Shown piece after piece: positions 1 through 7,257 of a DNA stretch of 64,000 nucleotides (the stretch's first letter is position 1; each line of letters starts with the position of its first letter). The stretch is taken from NCBI RefSeq assembly GCF_016680995.1, contig NZ_JAEQMG010000061.1:1-64000 (forward strand), written 5' to 3'. The notes under the pieces are model-generated. The model saw nothing but the letters and a program-made list of their open reading frames with translations. It was not told the origin of the DNA and searched no databases. This DNA is from Ruminococcus difficilis. GTDB taxonomy: Bacteria > Bacillota_A > Clostridia > Oscillospirales > Acutalibacteraceae. Position numbers and translations under genes: made by a program.

Positions 1-86
1 GGGCAGGTGCCCAGCACCAGACAGAGAACGGGATTCTCTTTGATAATGCCTTTGGTCAGTTCTTTGAGGTAACTGCGTTTTTCCAT
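1..86 (-). CDS. rnfE: Rnf complex subunit RnfE, N-terminal fragment (runs off the window)
   Basis: Only the first 28 or so codons are present; the rest lies beyond the left edge. The peptide opens MEKRSYLKELTKGIIKENP and continues into a hydrophobic segment, which is how RnfE/RsxE/NqrD proteins begin. The start ATG overlaps the rnfG stop by one base (TAATG), so the genes are translationally coupled. RnfE is one of the integral membrane subunits of the ferredoxin:NAD+ oxidoreductase that pumps Na+ or H+. Its position after rnfC-rnfD-rnfG is the standard clostridial order, and rnfA and rnfB are expected further left. The identity rests mainly on context plus the short N-terminus. Confidence 0.85.
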   Translation of the reverse strand, partial: MEKRSYLKELTKGIIKENPVLCLVLGTC

Positions 87-655
87 TACTCTGCCCCCTT
101 TACATTTTCGTTATAGAGCCGACACGCGTCGTTGACCGCCTTGGTGACGGCGCGTGAGCTGATCGTCGCGGAGGTGACCGCGTCGACCGTCTGCGCGTTG
201 CCGGAGGCGTCGTCCTTGCTGACGACGATATCCTCGTTGACGTTCAGACCCTTGTATTGATCACGGAAGGATTCGTTTGAGGTGTTTTTGCCGAGACCCG
301 GCGTTTCATCATTATTATAGAATACGTCTACGGCGATGATCGAGCCGTCGGCGATGCCGGTCATGACCTTGACCTGTCCGCCGTAGCCCTGGGTGGCGGT
401 GGAGATCGCATAGCCCACCGTCTTGCCGCTGTCATCCAGACCCTTATACATGGTGTCGGGGATGACCTCTTCAAAGGTTTTCGCGCCGGGACAGACGGTC
501 AGCATACTTTCTTCCTTGCTTTGCTGATCGTTGGCGGCGATCTGTTTGGCGGTGATGTTGTTGGTCAGCGCCAGCGCCGCGGTGACGACCAGACAGATCA
601 AAAACAGGGAGAGCGTCGGGATCAAAACCGCTTTCGGGGTGATTTTTACTTTCAT
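86..655 (-). CDS. rnfG: Rnf complex FMN-binding subunit RnfG
   Basis: This 189-residue protein has one N-terminal membrane segment (about residues 10-32) and an extracytoplasmic FMN-binding domain. Near the C-terminus it carries the flavinylation motif TSAT (about residues 161-164, in DAVTSATISS), where the final Thr normally accepts FMN through a phosphoester bond, plus the ETPGLG segment of the family. RnfG passes electrons between ferredoxin and NAD+ within the ion-pumping Rnf complex. The reading frame is open further upstream, but the ATG at 655 begins MKVKITPKA and follows a GGGGGAG Shine-Dalgarno, so I chose it. It overlaps the end of rnfD by four bases and rnfE by one, consistent with one operon. 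Confidence 0.95.
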   Translation of the reverse strand: MKVKITPKAVLIPTLSLFLICLVVTAALALTNNITAKQIAANDQQSKEESMLTVCPGAKTFEEVIPDTMYKGLDDSGKTVGYAISTATQGYGGQVKVMTGIADGSIIAVDVFYNNDETPGLGKNTSNESFRDQYKGLNVNEDIVVSKDDASGNAQTVDAVTSATISSRAVTKAVNDACRLYNENVKGAE

Positions 656-1602
656 TTCTGCTCCCCCTTCTTCTTTTTGATGTAGCCCAGTGTGCGGGGA
701 ATGGTAGCGCGCTCGATCAGCGGCACCAGAATATTCATCAACAGGATCGAGAAGGATACGCCCTCGGGCATATTGGAATAGGCGCGGAGCAGGATCGTGA
801 GGATACCGCAGCCGACGGCATAGATCACCTTGCCCCACTTGGTGACGGGCGAGGTAGTGTAGTCGGTCGCCATGAAGATCGCGCCGATCATCAGACCGCC
901 CGAAAGCAGCTGATACAGCGGATCGAGTCCGACGATCAGGCTCATCACAGCTGCTGTCGCGAGATAGACGCAGGGGATGATGGGGGAGATGACCCGGCGG
1001 ACGACCAGATAGACGCCGCCCAGGATCAGCGCCGCGGCACAGACCTCGCCGATGGAGCCGCCGCAGCGACCCAGCAGAAGATCGACATAGGAGTAGATGC
1101 CGGGCTCAGCCGCCAAAGGCGTCGCGGAGGTGGTCGCGTCGATCGCGGCAGCCTGAGGAGCGCCTGCCGCGGTGACCCAGTGCATCATCGGACGGGGGAA
1201 GGATACCAGCAGGACGATACGCGCCGCTAACGCGGGATTGACAAAGTTCATGCCGATACCGCCGAACATTTGCTTGACCACGACGATCGCGATCAGACAG
1301 CCGAACATGGCGATCAGTGGATTGATGTCCACGGGTAAGTTCAGCGCGAGCAAAAGACCGGTCACGACGGCGGATAAGTCGCCGATGGTCGTGTCGCGCT
1401 TCATGATCTTGCGCGAGATGAATTCGAGCAGCACACAGGTCGCGATGCAGATCGCTATCAGTACCATGGAGCGCAGCCCGAAGATCACGCACGCCATGAC
1501 CGCCGCCGGGATCAGCGCGATGATGACGTCGAGCATGATGCGGCGGGTGGTGTTATTGCCTCTAAAATGCGGTGAGGAGGAGACGTGTAATTTTGCTTCC
1601 AT
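652..1602 (-). CDS. rnfD: Rnf complex membrane subunit RnfD
   Basis: This 316-residue integral membrane protein of the RnfD/NqrB family has many hydrophobic helices. The covalent FMN site is visible as DATTSATPL (residues 155-163), with Thr161 as the expected attachment residue. With RnfC, G, E, A and B it couples electron flow from reduced ferredoxin to NAD+ with Na+ or H+ export. Its start overlaps the rnfC stop by one base (TAATG), so translation is coupled. Length and motif placement are normal for the family and nothing looks damaged. Whether the pumped ion is Na+ or H+ cannot be told from sequence alone. Confidence 0.95.
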   Translation of the reverse strand: MEAKLHVSSSPHFRGNNTTRRIMLDVIIALIPAAVMACVIFGLRSMVLIAICIATCVLLEFISRKIMKRDTTIGDLSAVVTGLLLALNLPVDINPLIAMFGCLIAIVVVKQMFGGIGMNFVNPALAARIVLLVSFPRPMMHWVTAAGAPQAAAIDATTSATPLAAEPGIYSYVDLLLGRCGGSIGEVCAAALILGGVYLVVRRVISPIIPCVYLATAAVMSLIVGLDPLYQLLSGGLMIGAIFMATDYTTSPVTKWGKVIYAVGCGILTILLRAYSNMPEGVSFSILLMNILVPLIERATIPRTLGYIKKKKGEQK

Positions 1603-2975
1603 TACTTCTTACCTCCCTTATCTTTCGAGGCGATCTCTTCACGCTTTGCCTTTTGGATCAGCGCCTTGCCCACGCGGATATTCTGCACCAGATGGCGCTT
1701 AGCGGGACAGGTGAAGGAACAGCAGCCGCATTCCATGCAGTTCATGGCGTTGTAGAATTTCAGCCCGTCGATATCGCCGCGGTCAGCCGCGTTCGCAAGC
1801 TCCAGCGGCTGTAAGTGCATCGGACACGCGTCCAGACATTTGCCGCAGCGGATGCACGCCGTGGGTTCGTGATGCTTCGCTTCTTTCTCGGACAAAGCCA
1901 GGATCGCGTTGTTTTGCTTGAGGATATACAGATCATCGTTCGGCAGGGCGATACCCATCATGGGGCCGCCCATGATCAGCTTGTAGGGCTGTTCCTTATA
2001 GCCGCCGACGAATTCGATGACGTCCTTGATCGGGGTGCCGATGGGAGCGATGACGTTGACGGGGTTTTCGATACAGCCGCCGTCGACCGTCAGTCGGCGT
2101 GAGATCAGCGGGATACCCGTCTTGAGATAACGGGAGATGAAGGCGATGGAGCCGACGTTCATCACAAGACAACCCGCGTCGCTGGGCAGACCGCCTACGG
2201 GGACCTCGCGTCCGGTACACGCCTTGATCAGGATCTTCTCGGCGCCCTGCGGATAGGTCGCCTTGATGGGCAGTACGCGGATCTCGTCCTCGGGATCGAC
2301 CTTGCTGTCGGCGATCTCGCGCAGTGCCTTGATCGCGTCGGGCTTGTTGTTCTCGATACCGATGATCACGCGGTGGATACCGAGGAATTCCTTGACCGTG
2401 ATGATGCCCGAGATCACATCCCATGAGTTCTCGAGGATCTCGCGGTGGTCGGAGGTGATGTAGGGCTCACACTCGGCGACATTGATGATCATGGTGTCGA
2501 CATTCTTGTCCGAGGGGATATTGAGCTTGACGGATGTCGGGAATCCCGCGCCGCCTAAGCCCACCAGACCGCTGTTGCGGATCGCGGTGATCAGATCGGA
2601 CAAGCTTTCGACCTTGGGCGGTCGGATGTCGGGAGAAAGGCGCTGTTCACCGTCGCTTTCGATGAAGATCGCTTCTACCTTACCGCCGTCGGGCATGGTG
2701 ATTTTGTCGATTTTTTTGACTTTACCGGAAACACTGGCGTGGATCGGAGCGCTGACAAAGGCGTCGCTGCCCGCGATCTGCTGACCGACGTCCACGATGT
2801 CGCCGACCTTGACCAGCGGCTTACACGGCGCGCCGATATGCTGTGTCATCGGCAGAGCGACCATACTCGGCACCGGCAGCATCAGGCTCTCTTTGTGCGC
2901 TGTATTCTTGTTGTGCGGAGCATGTACGCCGCCCTTGGTGCGGTAGGGTCGCTTAGGAAAACTAAGTTCAGCCAA
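1602..2975 (-). CDS. rnfC: Rnf complex NADH-facing subunit RnfC (TTG start)
   Basis: This 457-residue peripheral subunit has the glycine-rich loop GLGGAGFPTSVK in its N-terminal third, used for nucleotide/flavin binding in the NuoF/RnfC family. Two C-terminal 4Fe-4S motifs are visible, CIRCGKCLDACP (from about residue 374) and CMECGCCSFTCP (from about residue 413). RnfC connects the complex to the NAD(H) pool on the cytoplasmic face. It is the first gene of the operon. The start is TTG at 2975, preceded by AAGGAGG at about 7 bases; no ATG competes. The C-terminus is lysine-rich. The identification is secure. Confidence 0.95.
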   Translation of the reverse strand: MAELSFPKRPYRTKGGVHAPHNKNTAHKESLMLPVPSMVALPMTQHIGAPCKPLVKVGDIVDVGQQIAGSDAFVSAPIHASVSGKVKKIDKITMPDGGKVEAIFIESDGEQRLSPDIRPPKVESLSDLITAIRNSGLVGLGGAGFPTSVKLNIPSDKNVDTMIINVAECEPYITSDHREILENSWDVISGIITVKEFLGIHRVIIGIENNKPDAIKALREIADSKVDPEDEIRVLPIKATYPQGAEKILIKACTGREVPVGGLPSDAGCLVMNVGSIAFISRYLKTGIPLISRRLTVDGGCIENPVNVIAPIGTPIKDVIEFVGGYKEQPYKLIMGGPMMGIALPNDDLYILKQNNAILALSEKEAKHHEPTACIRCGKCLDACPMHLQPLELANAADRGDIDGLKFYNAMNCMECGCCSFTCPAKRHLVQNIRVGKALIQKAKREEIASKDKGGKK

Positions 2976-3049
2976 AAATATACCTCCTTCATAACAATAT
3001 ATACTTACTCTATTTAATAATTTAACGTATTAAAACACGCTATTAATAT

Positions 3050-3078
3050 ATAATAACATTAATAAGGCTGTTTTTCAA
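3050..3078 (-). promoter_or_regulatory. Probable sigma-A promoter of the rnf operon
   Basis: On the minus strand, TTGAAA (3078-3073) and TATTAT (3055-3050) are separated by 17 bases in a very AT-rich stretch about 75 bases upstream of rnfC. The match and spacing are good for a housekeeping promoter. No riboswitch or clear operator was recognised in the leader. Confidence 0.65.
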
Positions 3079-3141
3079 TATAAAATAATTGTTAAATAAA
3101 TAACTTATTGTCGAAGAATCAAGAGCAAAGGAGAGCTAAAT

Positions 3142-3495
3142 ATGCAGTTTTTATGGGCTTTTTTGGTAGGTGGAGCGCTGTGTCTGATCGGACAGGTGTT
3201 GATCGACCGCACCTCGCTGACCCCGGCCCGGATTCTGACGGGGTTCGTGGTAGCGGGCGTTGTGCTGTCCGCGATCGGGTTGTACGAGCCGCTCACGGAG
3301 TTCGCGGGTGCGGGCGCGACGGTGCCGCTGTCGGGCTTCGGGCATTTGATGGCGCAGGGTGTACGCGACGCGGTAGACAAAGAGGGCGCGATCGGGATCC
3401 TGACCGGTGCGCTGTCCTCGGCGGCAGCGGGCATCGGCGCGGCAGTGGTGCTGTCGCTGACGGCGGGATTGATCAGCAGACCGAAGGAGAAGTAG
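3142..3495 (+). CDS. spoVAE: Stage V sporulation protein AE (SpoVAE/SpoVAEb)
   Basis: This 117-residue hydrophobic protein has about three to four membrane segments. It matches the SpoVAE family in length and in the segment PLSGFGHLMAQGV followed by a Gly/Ala-rich C-terminal helix pair. SpoVA proteins form the channel that moves dipicolinic acid into the forespore and out during germination. An AAAGGAG site lies 8 bases before the ATG. Unusually, the gene stands alone here, divergent from rnf, with no spoVAC or spoVAD beside it. The other spoVA genes may be elsewhere in the genome. The gene supports an endospore-forming ancestry for the organism. Confidence 0.88.
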   Translation: MQFLWAFLVGGALCLIGQVLIDRTSLTPARILTGFVVAGVVLSAIGLYEPLTEFAGAGATVPLSGFGHLMAQGVRDAVDKEGAIGILTGALSSAAAGIGAAVVLSLTAGLISRPKEK

Positions 3496-3529
3496 AGATA
3501 ATTAGGAATTAGTAATTAGGAATTACCGG

Positions 3530-3960
3530 ACGATGCAACGTTTATTGTAGGGGAGGGTCTTGACCCTCCCGCTGCAATGCGTTTCCTATATCGAAAACGT
3601 AAGATAAAACAGAAATATTTCTGTCGTGCGGATGGTCAATGACCATCCCTACGGAAACAGGTATTTGCTCCGCATGATGCAGCAATCGAAAAGGAAAGGT
3701 TTCGGTACGTCGGACACGCGTGTCCAAGCGCCGTACCCTACGGAAGTCAGTATTTGCTTCGCGGTGAATGACATTTATCCGGAACGTTCCGGGAGGAGCA
3801 TTCCTCGGCGGAGACGCCTTTCTCTAAGCGAGAACGGCAACCCTTTTGTCCGCTTCGCGGACATTTCCCCTATCAGGGGAATCTCCCACTGTCACTTCGT
3901 GACGTCTCCCCAACGGGGAGCACCCCTCCCCTACACAATTTGACGGAAACGTCGCGTCCT
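3530..3960. repeat. Composite intergenic repeat region
   Basis: This 430-base non-coding stretch is built of short dispersed repeats. It contains a 'ccctacggaa...tatttgctccgc' unit twice (about 3647-3675 and 3733-3762), a CACGCGTG-centred palindrome near 3715-3728 (GGACACGCGTGTCC), and a block from about 3839 to 3937 with 'cttttgtccgcttcgcggacatttcccct' features that recurs at 22743-22820. Related copies occur at 4470-4510 and 28565-28810. The short open frames here have no credible ribosome-binding site or composition, so I see no gene. Confidence 0.7.
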
Positions 3961-3972
3961 CGTAATGAAAAC

Positions 3973-4000
3973 AAAAAAAAGACACATGGAATCCATGTGC
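3973..4000 (-). terminator. Rho-independent terminator
   Basis: The near-perfect hairpin CACATGG-attc-CCATGTG (3983-3999) is followed on the minus strand by a run of eight T. It is the most distal of three hairpins downstream of the small membrane-protein gene at 4092-4256. Confidence 0.7.
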
Positions 4001-4026
4001 CTTTGATCGATGTCTTTATCATTGAG

Positions 4027-4051
4027 AAAAAAGAAAAGGGCACGCGTGCCC
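4027..4051 (-). terminator. Rho-independent terminator with CACGCGTG palindrome
   Basis: The palindrome GGGCACGCGTGCCC (4038-4051) is followed on the minus strand by a T-rich tract. The same CACGCGTG core occurs in dispersed repeats at 3715-3728 and 4484-4497, so this terminator may have been assembled from a mobile repeat. Confidence 0.55.
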
Positions 4052-4054
4052 AAA

Positions 4055-4083
4055 CTAAAAACGGAGGACTATTGCCCTCCGCC
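4055..4083 (-). terminator. Rho-independent terminator of the small membrane-protein gene
   Basis: A stem CGGAGG/CCTCCG with an eight-base loop lies just after the stop codon at 4092 on the minus strand and is followed by TTTTTAGTTT. It is the first of three stacked terminators. Confidence 0.7.
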
Positions 4084-4091
4084 TTTAGTGC

Positions 4092-4256
4092 TTACTGTAT
4101 TGAATAATCGAGGTATTCCTCAAGTTCTTCTTCTTCTCTCTTCTGCTTCTCTTTTATGACAAAGAAAGCGGTAACCGCAGCTGTGATAGCTGCTACTGCG
4201 GCAGCAATCCAGATAATCCACTTTACAGTTTTTTTACCATCGCAATTATTACACAT
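4092..4256 (-). CDS. Small single-pass membrane protein, 54 residues, unknown function
   Basis: This short gene has a textbook AGGAGG site 6 bases before the ATG, its own promoter (4299-4326) and terminators, so I consider it real. The peptide begins with a small Cys-containing head (MCNNCDGKK), then a membrane helix (about residues 12-34, WIIWIAAAVAAITAAV onward), then a charged tail rich in Lys, Arg and Glu ending LDYSIQ. The layout loosely resembles the small membrane partners of FeoB found elsewhere in this window, but the cysteines are N-terminal and too few to claim kinship. I do not recognise the family. It is monocistronic between spoVAE and the glycosyltransferase cluster. Confidence 0.7.
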   Translation of the reverse strand: MCNNCDGKKTVKWIIWIAAAVAAITAAVTAFFVIKEKQKREEEELEEYLDYSIQ

Positions 4257-4298
4257 ACCGTGCCTCCTGAATCTTAATGTAATACAATGTATAAGAAA

Positions 4299-4326
4299 AT
4301 AATACCAGAAATTTTGAAAAAGTCAA
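4299..4326 (-). promoter_or_regulatory. Probable promoter of the 54-residue membrane-protein gene
   Basis: On the minus strand TTGACT (4326-4321) and TATTAT (4304-4299) are separated by 16 bases, about 40 bases upstream of the start codon. The rest of the 4257-4557 gap holds a repeat (4437-4510) and the terminator of the next gene. Confidence 0.65.
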
Positions 4327-4436
4327 TATATTGTATGTAAGTTTCTGAAAACTTTCATCATTTGCGGTACATATTGGGGTGATCGGGCAAAATCAATCAC
4401 CGTGACAGCTTTATTATTGCCGCGGATGGGGCGATT

Positions 4437-4510
4437 ATGCGGCGTTTGCGGTTTGAATCAAAGCTCTGCCGCGGGACGTCGAACACGCGTGTTCAAACGT
4501 CGTCCCCTAC
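4437..4510. repeat. Dispersed repeat with CACGCGTG palindrome
   Basis: The palindrome GAACACGCGTGTTC (4484-4497) sits in the context 'acgtcg...caaacgtcgtcccctac'. The same arrangement, slightly diverged, is at 3707-3737. It lies in the gap between two genes and encodes nothing recognisable. Confidence 0.6.
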
Positions 4511-4546
4511 AAAAAGAGGCTACCACATCATCAAAGTGATAGCCTC
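4511..4546 (-). terminator. Terminator of the GT8/acyltransferase cluster
   Basis: A stem GAGGCTA-C-CAC/GTG-A-TAGCCTC (4516-4546) on the minus strand, directly after the stop at 4558, is followed by five T. It is placed correctly to end transcription of the 8067-4558 cluster. Confidence 0.8.
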
Positions 4547-4557
4547 CGGTCATTCTG

Positions 4558-6342
4558 TTATTCCGCGTCCTCCAGCTCGGCGGTATCGTATACCAGCGGC
4601 ATGTGATACTCGCGCTCGTAGATCTCTTTCCACAGCTGATAGTTGCGGTCGAGCATATCCTTGACGCTCTCGCGGTAGGACAGATCGGGATTCGGATAGA
4701 TCGGCTCGCCGATGTGGATGGTGTATTCCTGTACAAAGAAGCCGTCCTCGCCCATGATATCGGAATCCTGCATGGTGATGAAGCACGGCAGGACGGGTAC
4801 GTTGTTGCGTACCGCAAAGCTGTAAGCGCCGTTCTTGAGGGGCTTGGGCTTGCGGTAGTTCCACCACATGGACTGCTCGGGATAGACGAGGATGAAGTCG
4901 CCCTTTTGCAGGAGCATATCCACGCCCTTCATGAACTTCTTCATGGTGCGCAGGTTCGAGGAGAGGGGCAGGGTGTTGCAGTTGCGCATCAAAAAGCCGT
5001 AGAAGCCGGGGAACGAGGTATAGTTGCCCTCGCGGATGACGCGCCAGAAAGTGCGGTCGGGCTGCTGTGCCGCGTCGTATGCCAGCTGGATCGCAAAGCT
5101 GTCGAAGGCGTTGAAGTGGTTGCAGGTGATGATCGCACCGCTGTTCAGATTGCGGAAGTTCTCGATACCCTTGATGTCCTTGATGATCAGCTTTTTGTCC
5201 GCGATCAGATAGTTGACGTAGCGGCGTGCCGCGGCAAAGGCTACCTTGCTCTTCATCTTCTTGGTGATACCGCGCTTGCCGTATTCGATCTCGTCGGGCA
5301 TGAGGGTGCGTGAGGGCGGATCGTCCTCGACGTCCACGTCGAAGCGGCCTTCGCGCTCGAGCTGTGCGATCTTTTCGAGTATTTCAACTCTGTCCTTGGC
5401 ACGGACGTAGCTGTCGAGCTGTTTTTGGTAGTTATCGTCACGATCGGTTTCAAATTTCGCCAATGCTAACAAGTTGTCCATGACCTCCGCATCATTTATT
5501 CTATCTTCATCGGTGAAGTTATCGAGCACCGCCTTGATCTCGTCATACACCTCGGTCTCTTCGGCGTAATGCCAGAAGATGTCGCCGCCGGTGCAGTCGG
5601 GGTAGTGCCACGGCTTGCTGACCATGATATAGTGGATGATTTTTGCTTCTTCGATCGGATAGGGGAAGGAGCAGTATGCCTCGGTGTTCCAGCGCTGGTC
5701 GAGCCACAGGATGTGATCCTTGCAGATCAGGTTGAGGTAATCCTCGTCCTGGGTGACGACGAACTGGTATTCCGCCAGACGGTCGGCAAAGCGCTTGAGG
5801 ATCTCTTTTTCACGGAAGAGCTTGGCGTTGATCAGCAGCAGACCCGCGTTGAAGAAGTTATGGCGCGATACGCCGACGACCTTTTCGGCATAGGTGCCGT
5901 AGTGGTCGGTCTGCACCATCGCCTGTTCGTGGCACGCGCCGATCCATTTGTCGCCCAGATCGGTGTTGTACAGCTCGCTGATATCGCCCTGCACGACGGT
6001 GTCGCCGTCGATATAGATGACCTTGTCGTACTCGGGGAACATATCCGCGATGAACAGGCGGAAATAGGTGGTATTGCTGTAATAATCGCGCACGGGCAGC
6101 GCGTCGGTGATGGCATGCAGACGCTCGCTGACGTCGGTGAAGATGACGTCAAAATTCTCGTTGCCCTCAGCGAGCTTGGTCGCTTTTTTCTGTGTTTCTT
6201 CAGAGATGCCCGCGTGCAGGATATAGATGCAGTAGTGATAATCGGGTGAGGCGTTCACCATCATCGAGTGGATGGATACGACGGAATACTTGATAAAGCC
6301 TTCGTCACACGCGTAAAAAATCGGTATAGTTTTCTTGTTCAT
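4558..6342 (-). CDS. GT8 glycosyltransferase fused to a PlsC-type acyltransferase
   Basis: This 594-residue protein has two domains. Residues about 1-290 are a GT8 family glycosyltransferase: an N-terminal IPIFYACDEGF nucleotide-binding start, the metal/nucleotide-sugar DxD motif as YIDGDTVVQGD near residue 115, and a conserved FNAGLLLINAKLF segment. After a charged linker, residues about 370-590 are a 1-acyl-glycerol-3-phosphate acyltransferase-like domain with catalytic NHFNAFD (the HX4D motif) and a VYPEQSMWW motif. One chain may therefore transfer a sugar and an acyl group to a glycolipid or similar acceptor in the inner leaflet. No obvious membrane helix is seen. It lies 5 bases from the upstream GT8 gene and its GGAG site overlaps that gene's end. 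The fusion is unusual; the substrate is unknown. Confidence 0.88.
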   Translation of the reverse strand: MNKKTIPIFYACDEGFIKYSVVSIHSMMVNASPDYHYCIYILHAGISEETQKKATKLAEGNENFDVIFTDVSERLHAITDALPVRDYYSNTTYFRLFIADMFPEYDKVIYIDGDTVVQGDISELYNTDLGDKWIGACHEQAMVQTDHYGTYAEKVVGVSRHNFFNAGLLLINAKLFREKEILKRFADRLAEYQFVVTQDEDYLNLICKDHILWLDQRWNTEAYCSFPYPIEEAKIIHYIMVSKPWHYPDCTGGDIFWHYAEETEVYDEIKAVLDNFTDEDRINDAEVMDNLLALAKFETDRDDNYQKQLDSYVRAKDRVEILEKIAQLEREGRFDVDVEDDPPSRTLMPDEIEYGKRGITKKMKSKVAFAAARRYVNYLIADKKLIIKDIKGIENFRNLNSGAIITCNHFNAFDSFAIQLAYDAAQQPDRTFWRVIREGNYTSFPGFYGFLMRNCNTLPLSSNLRTMKKFMKGVDMLLQKGDFILVYPEQSMWWNYRKPKPLKNGAYSFAVRNNVPVLPCFITMQDSDIMGEDGFFVQEYTIHIGEPIYPNPDLSYRESVKDMLDRNYQLWKEIYEREYHMPLVYDTAELEDAE

Positions 6343-6347
6343 AGCTC

Positions 6348-7181
6348 TTACTCCGGTTTACTCTTCGTCATAATCGTGAGGTATTCGTTGAGGATGTCGT
6401 CAAATTCGTAGTAGCCGAAAACATTGTGGACCTTGTCGACCTGCCACTGCTTGATGTTTTCGGTGTGGGGGTAGGGGGTGTAGAACAGACGCTTGGAAAA
6501 ATGTCTGACCACCGTGTGCGGGTGGAGAAATTTTTGGTCGTTGAAGCGCTGGGGCAACAGCTTTTTCTTTGTTGTCGCGTGGATCAGCGCTGTCTGGTCG
6601 GCAAAAAGGAATTTCTTTCGCCTTAATTCGCGGCGTGCCTTTTCAAATAAGCCATTCTTAATTGACTGCGCCATGTTGAACAGCAAAACGCCGGCGTTGA
6701 CATAGTTGGGATACAGGAGGTATTTGCCGTAATGGTCGCGTGCCGCGGCGTATTCATAGCCCTCAAGGTCGATATCGTACAGCAGATGCACGTCGCGCTG
6801 GAAGAGGATATCCGCGTCGAGGTACAGCAGTTTGTCGTCCTTGGGGATGTCGTCGACCAGATCGGCGAGCAGCCGCAGCAGGGTGTAGGGCGAGCAATAG
6901 GCGCCCTCGTTGGGACAATAGGCGAATTCCTGCTCATACAGGGCGGTGACGTCGATGACCTTCAGGGTGTTTTCAGGATTATATTTTTGCACGGTCTTGC
7001 GGAGCAGTTCGATGTGCTCCTCGGGGACGCCGGTATATTTGGGATTCAGTCGGGGCAGTTCCATGGTAAAGATCCGGAACGAAAAGGGTTCGTCGGATTT
7101 CGTGCGCTTCATCAGCGATAAGGCGCAGGTGAGAAATCCGTCGAAAACACCGTCGTTTCCGCAGAATAGTACGTTTACCAT
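6348..7181 (-). CDS. GT8 family glycosyltransferase
   Basis: This 277-residue protein matches GT8 retaining glycosyltransferases (glycogenin/LgtC-like). It has an N-terminal VNVLFCGNDGVFDGF nucleotide-binding segment, the DxD motif in YLDADILFQRD near residue 123, and YVNAGVLLFNM as the conserved acceptor-side segment. It would transfer a hexose from a nucleotide sugar. It sits between a PlsC-like acyltransferase gene (76 bases upstream) and the GT8-PlsC fusion (5 bases downstream), which suggests a shared glycolipid, lipopolysaccharide-like or teichoic-type product. Acceptor and sugar cannot be assigned from sequence. Confidence 0.88.
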   Translation of the reverse strand: MVNVLFCGNDGVFDGFLTCALSLMKRTKSDEPFSFRIFTMELPRLNPKYTGVPEEHIELLRKTVQKYNPENTLKVIDVTALYEQEFAYCPNEGAYCSPYTLLRLLADLVDDIPKDDKLLYLDADILFQRDVHLLYDIDLEGYEYAAARDHYGKYLLYPNYVNAGVLLFNMAQSIKNGLFEKARRELRRKKFLFADQTALIHATTKKKLLPQRFNDQKFLHPHTVVRHFSKRLFYTPYPHTENIKQWQVDKVHNVFGYYEFDDILNEYLTIMTKSKPE

Positions 7182-7257
7182 GATATACCTCCGTTGATTG
7201 ATGATGGTTTCACGCTGACAAGAGGTCAGGTGACATCAGGAAGATGACAGCAGTTTT

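Noticed and set aside
3626..3943. 105-codon frame in the repeat region after spoVAE
   Set aside because: It lies wholly within dispersed repeats and has no Shine-Dalgarno site or domain.
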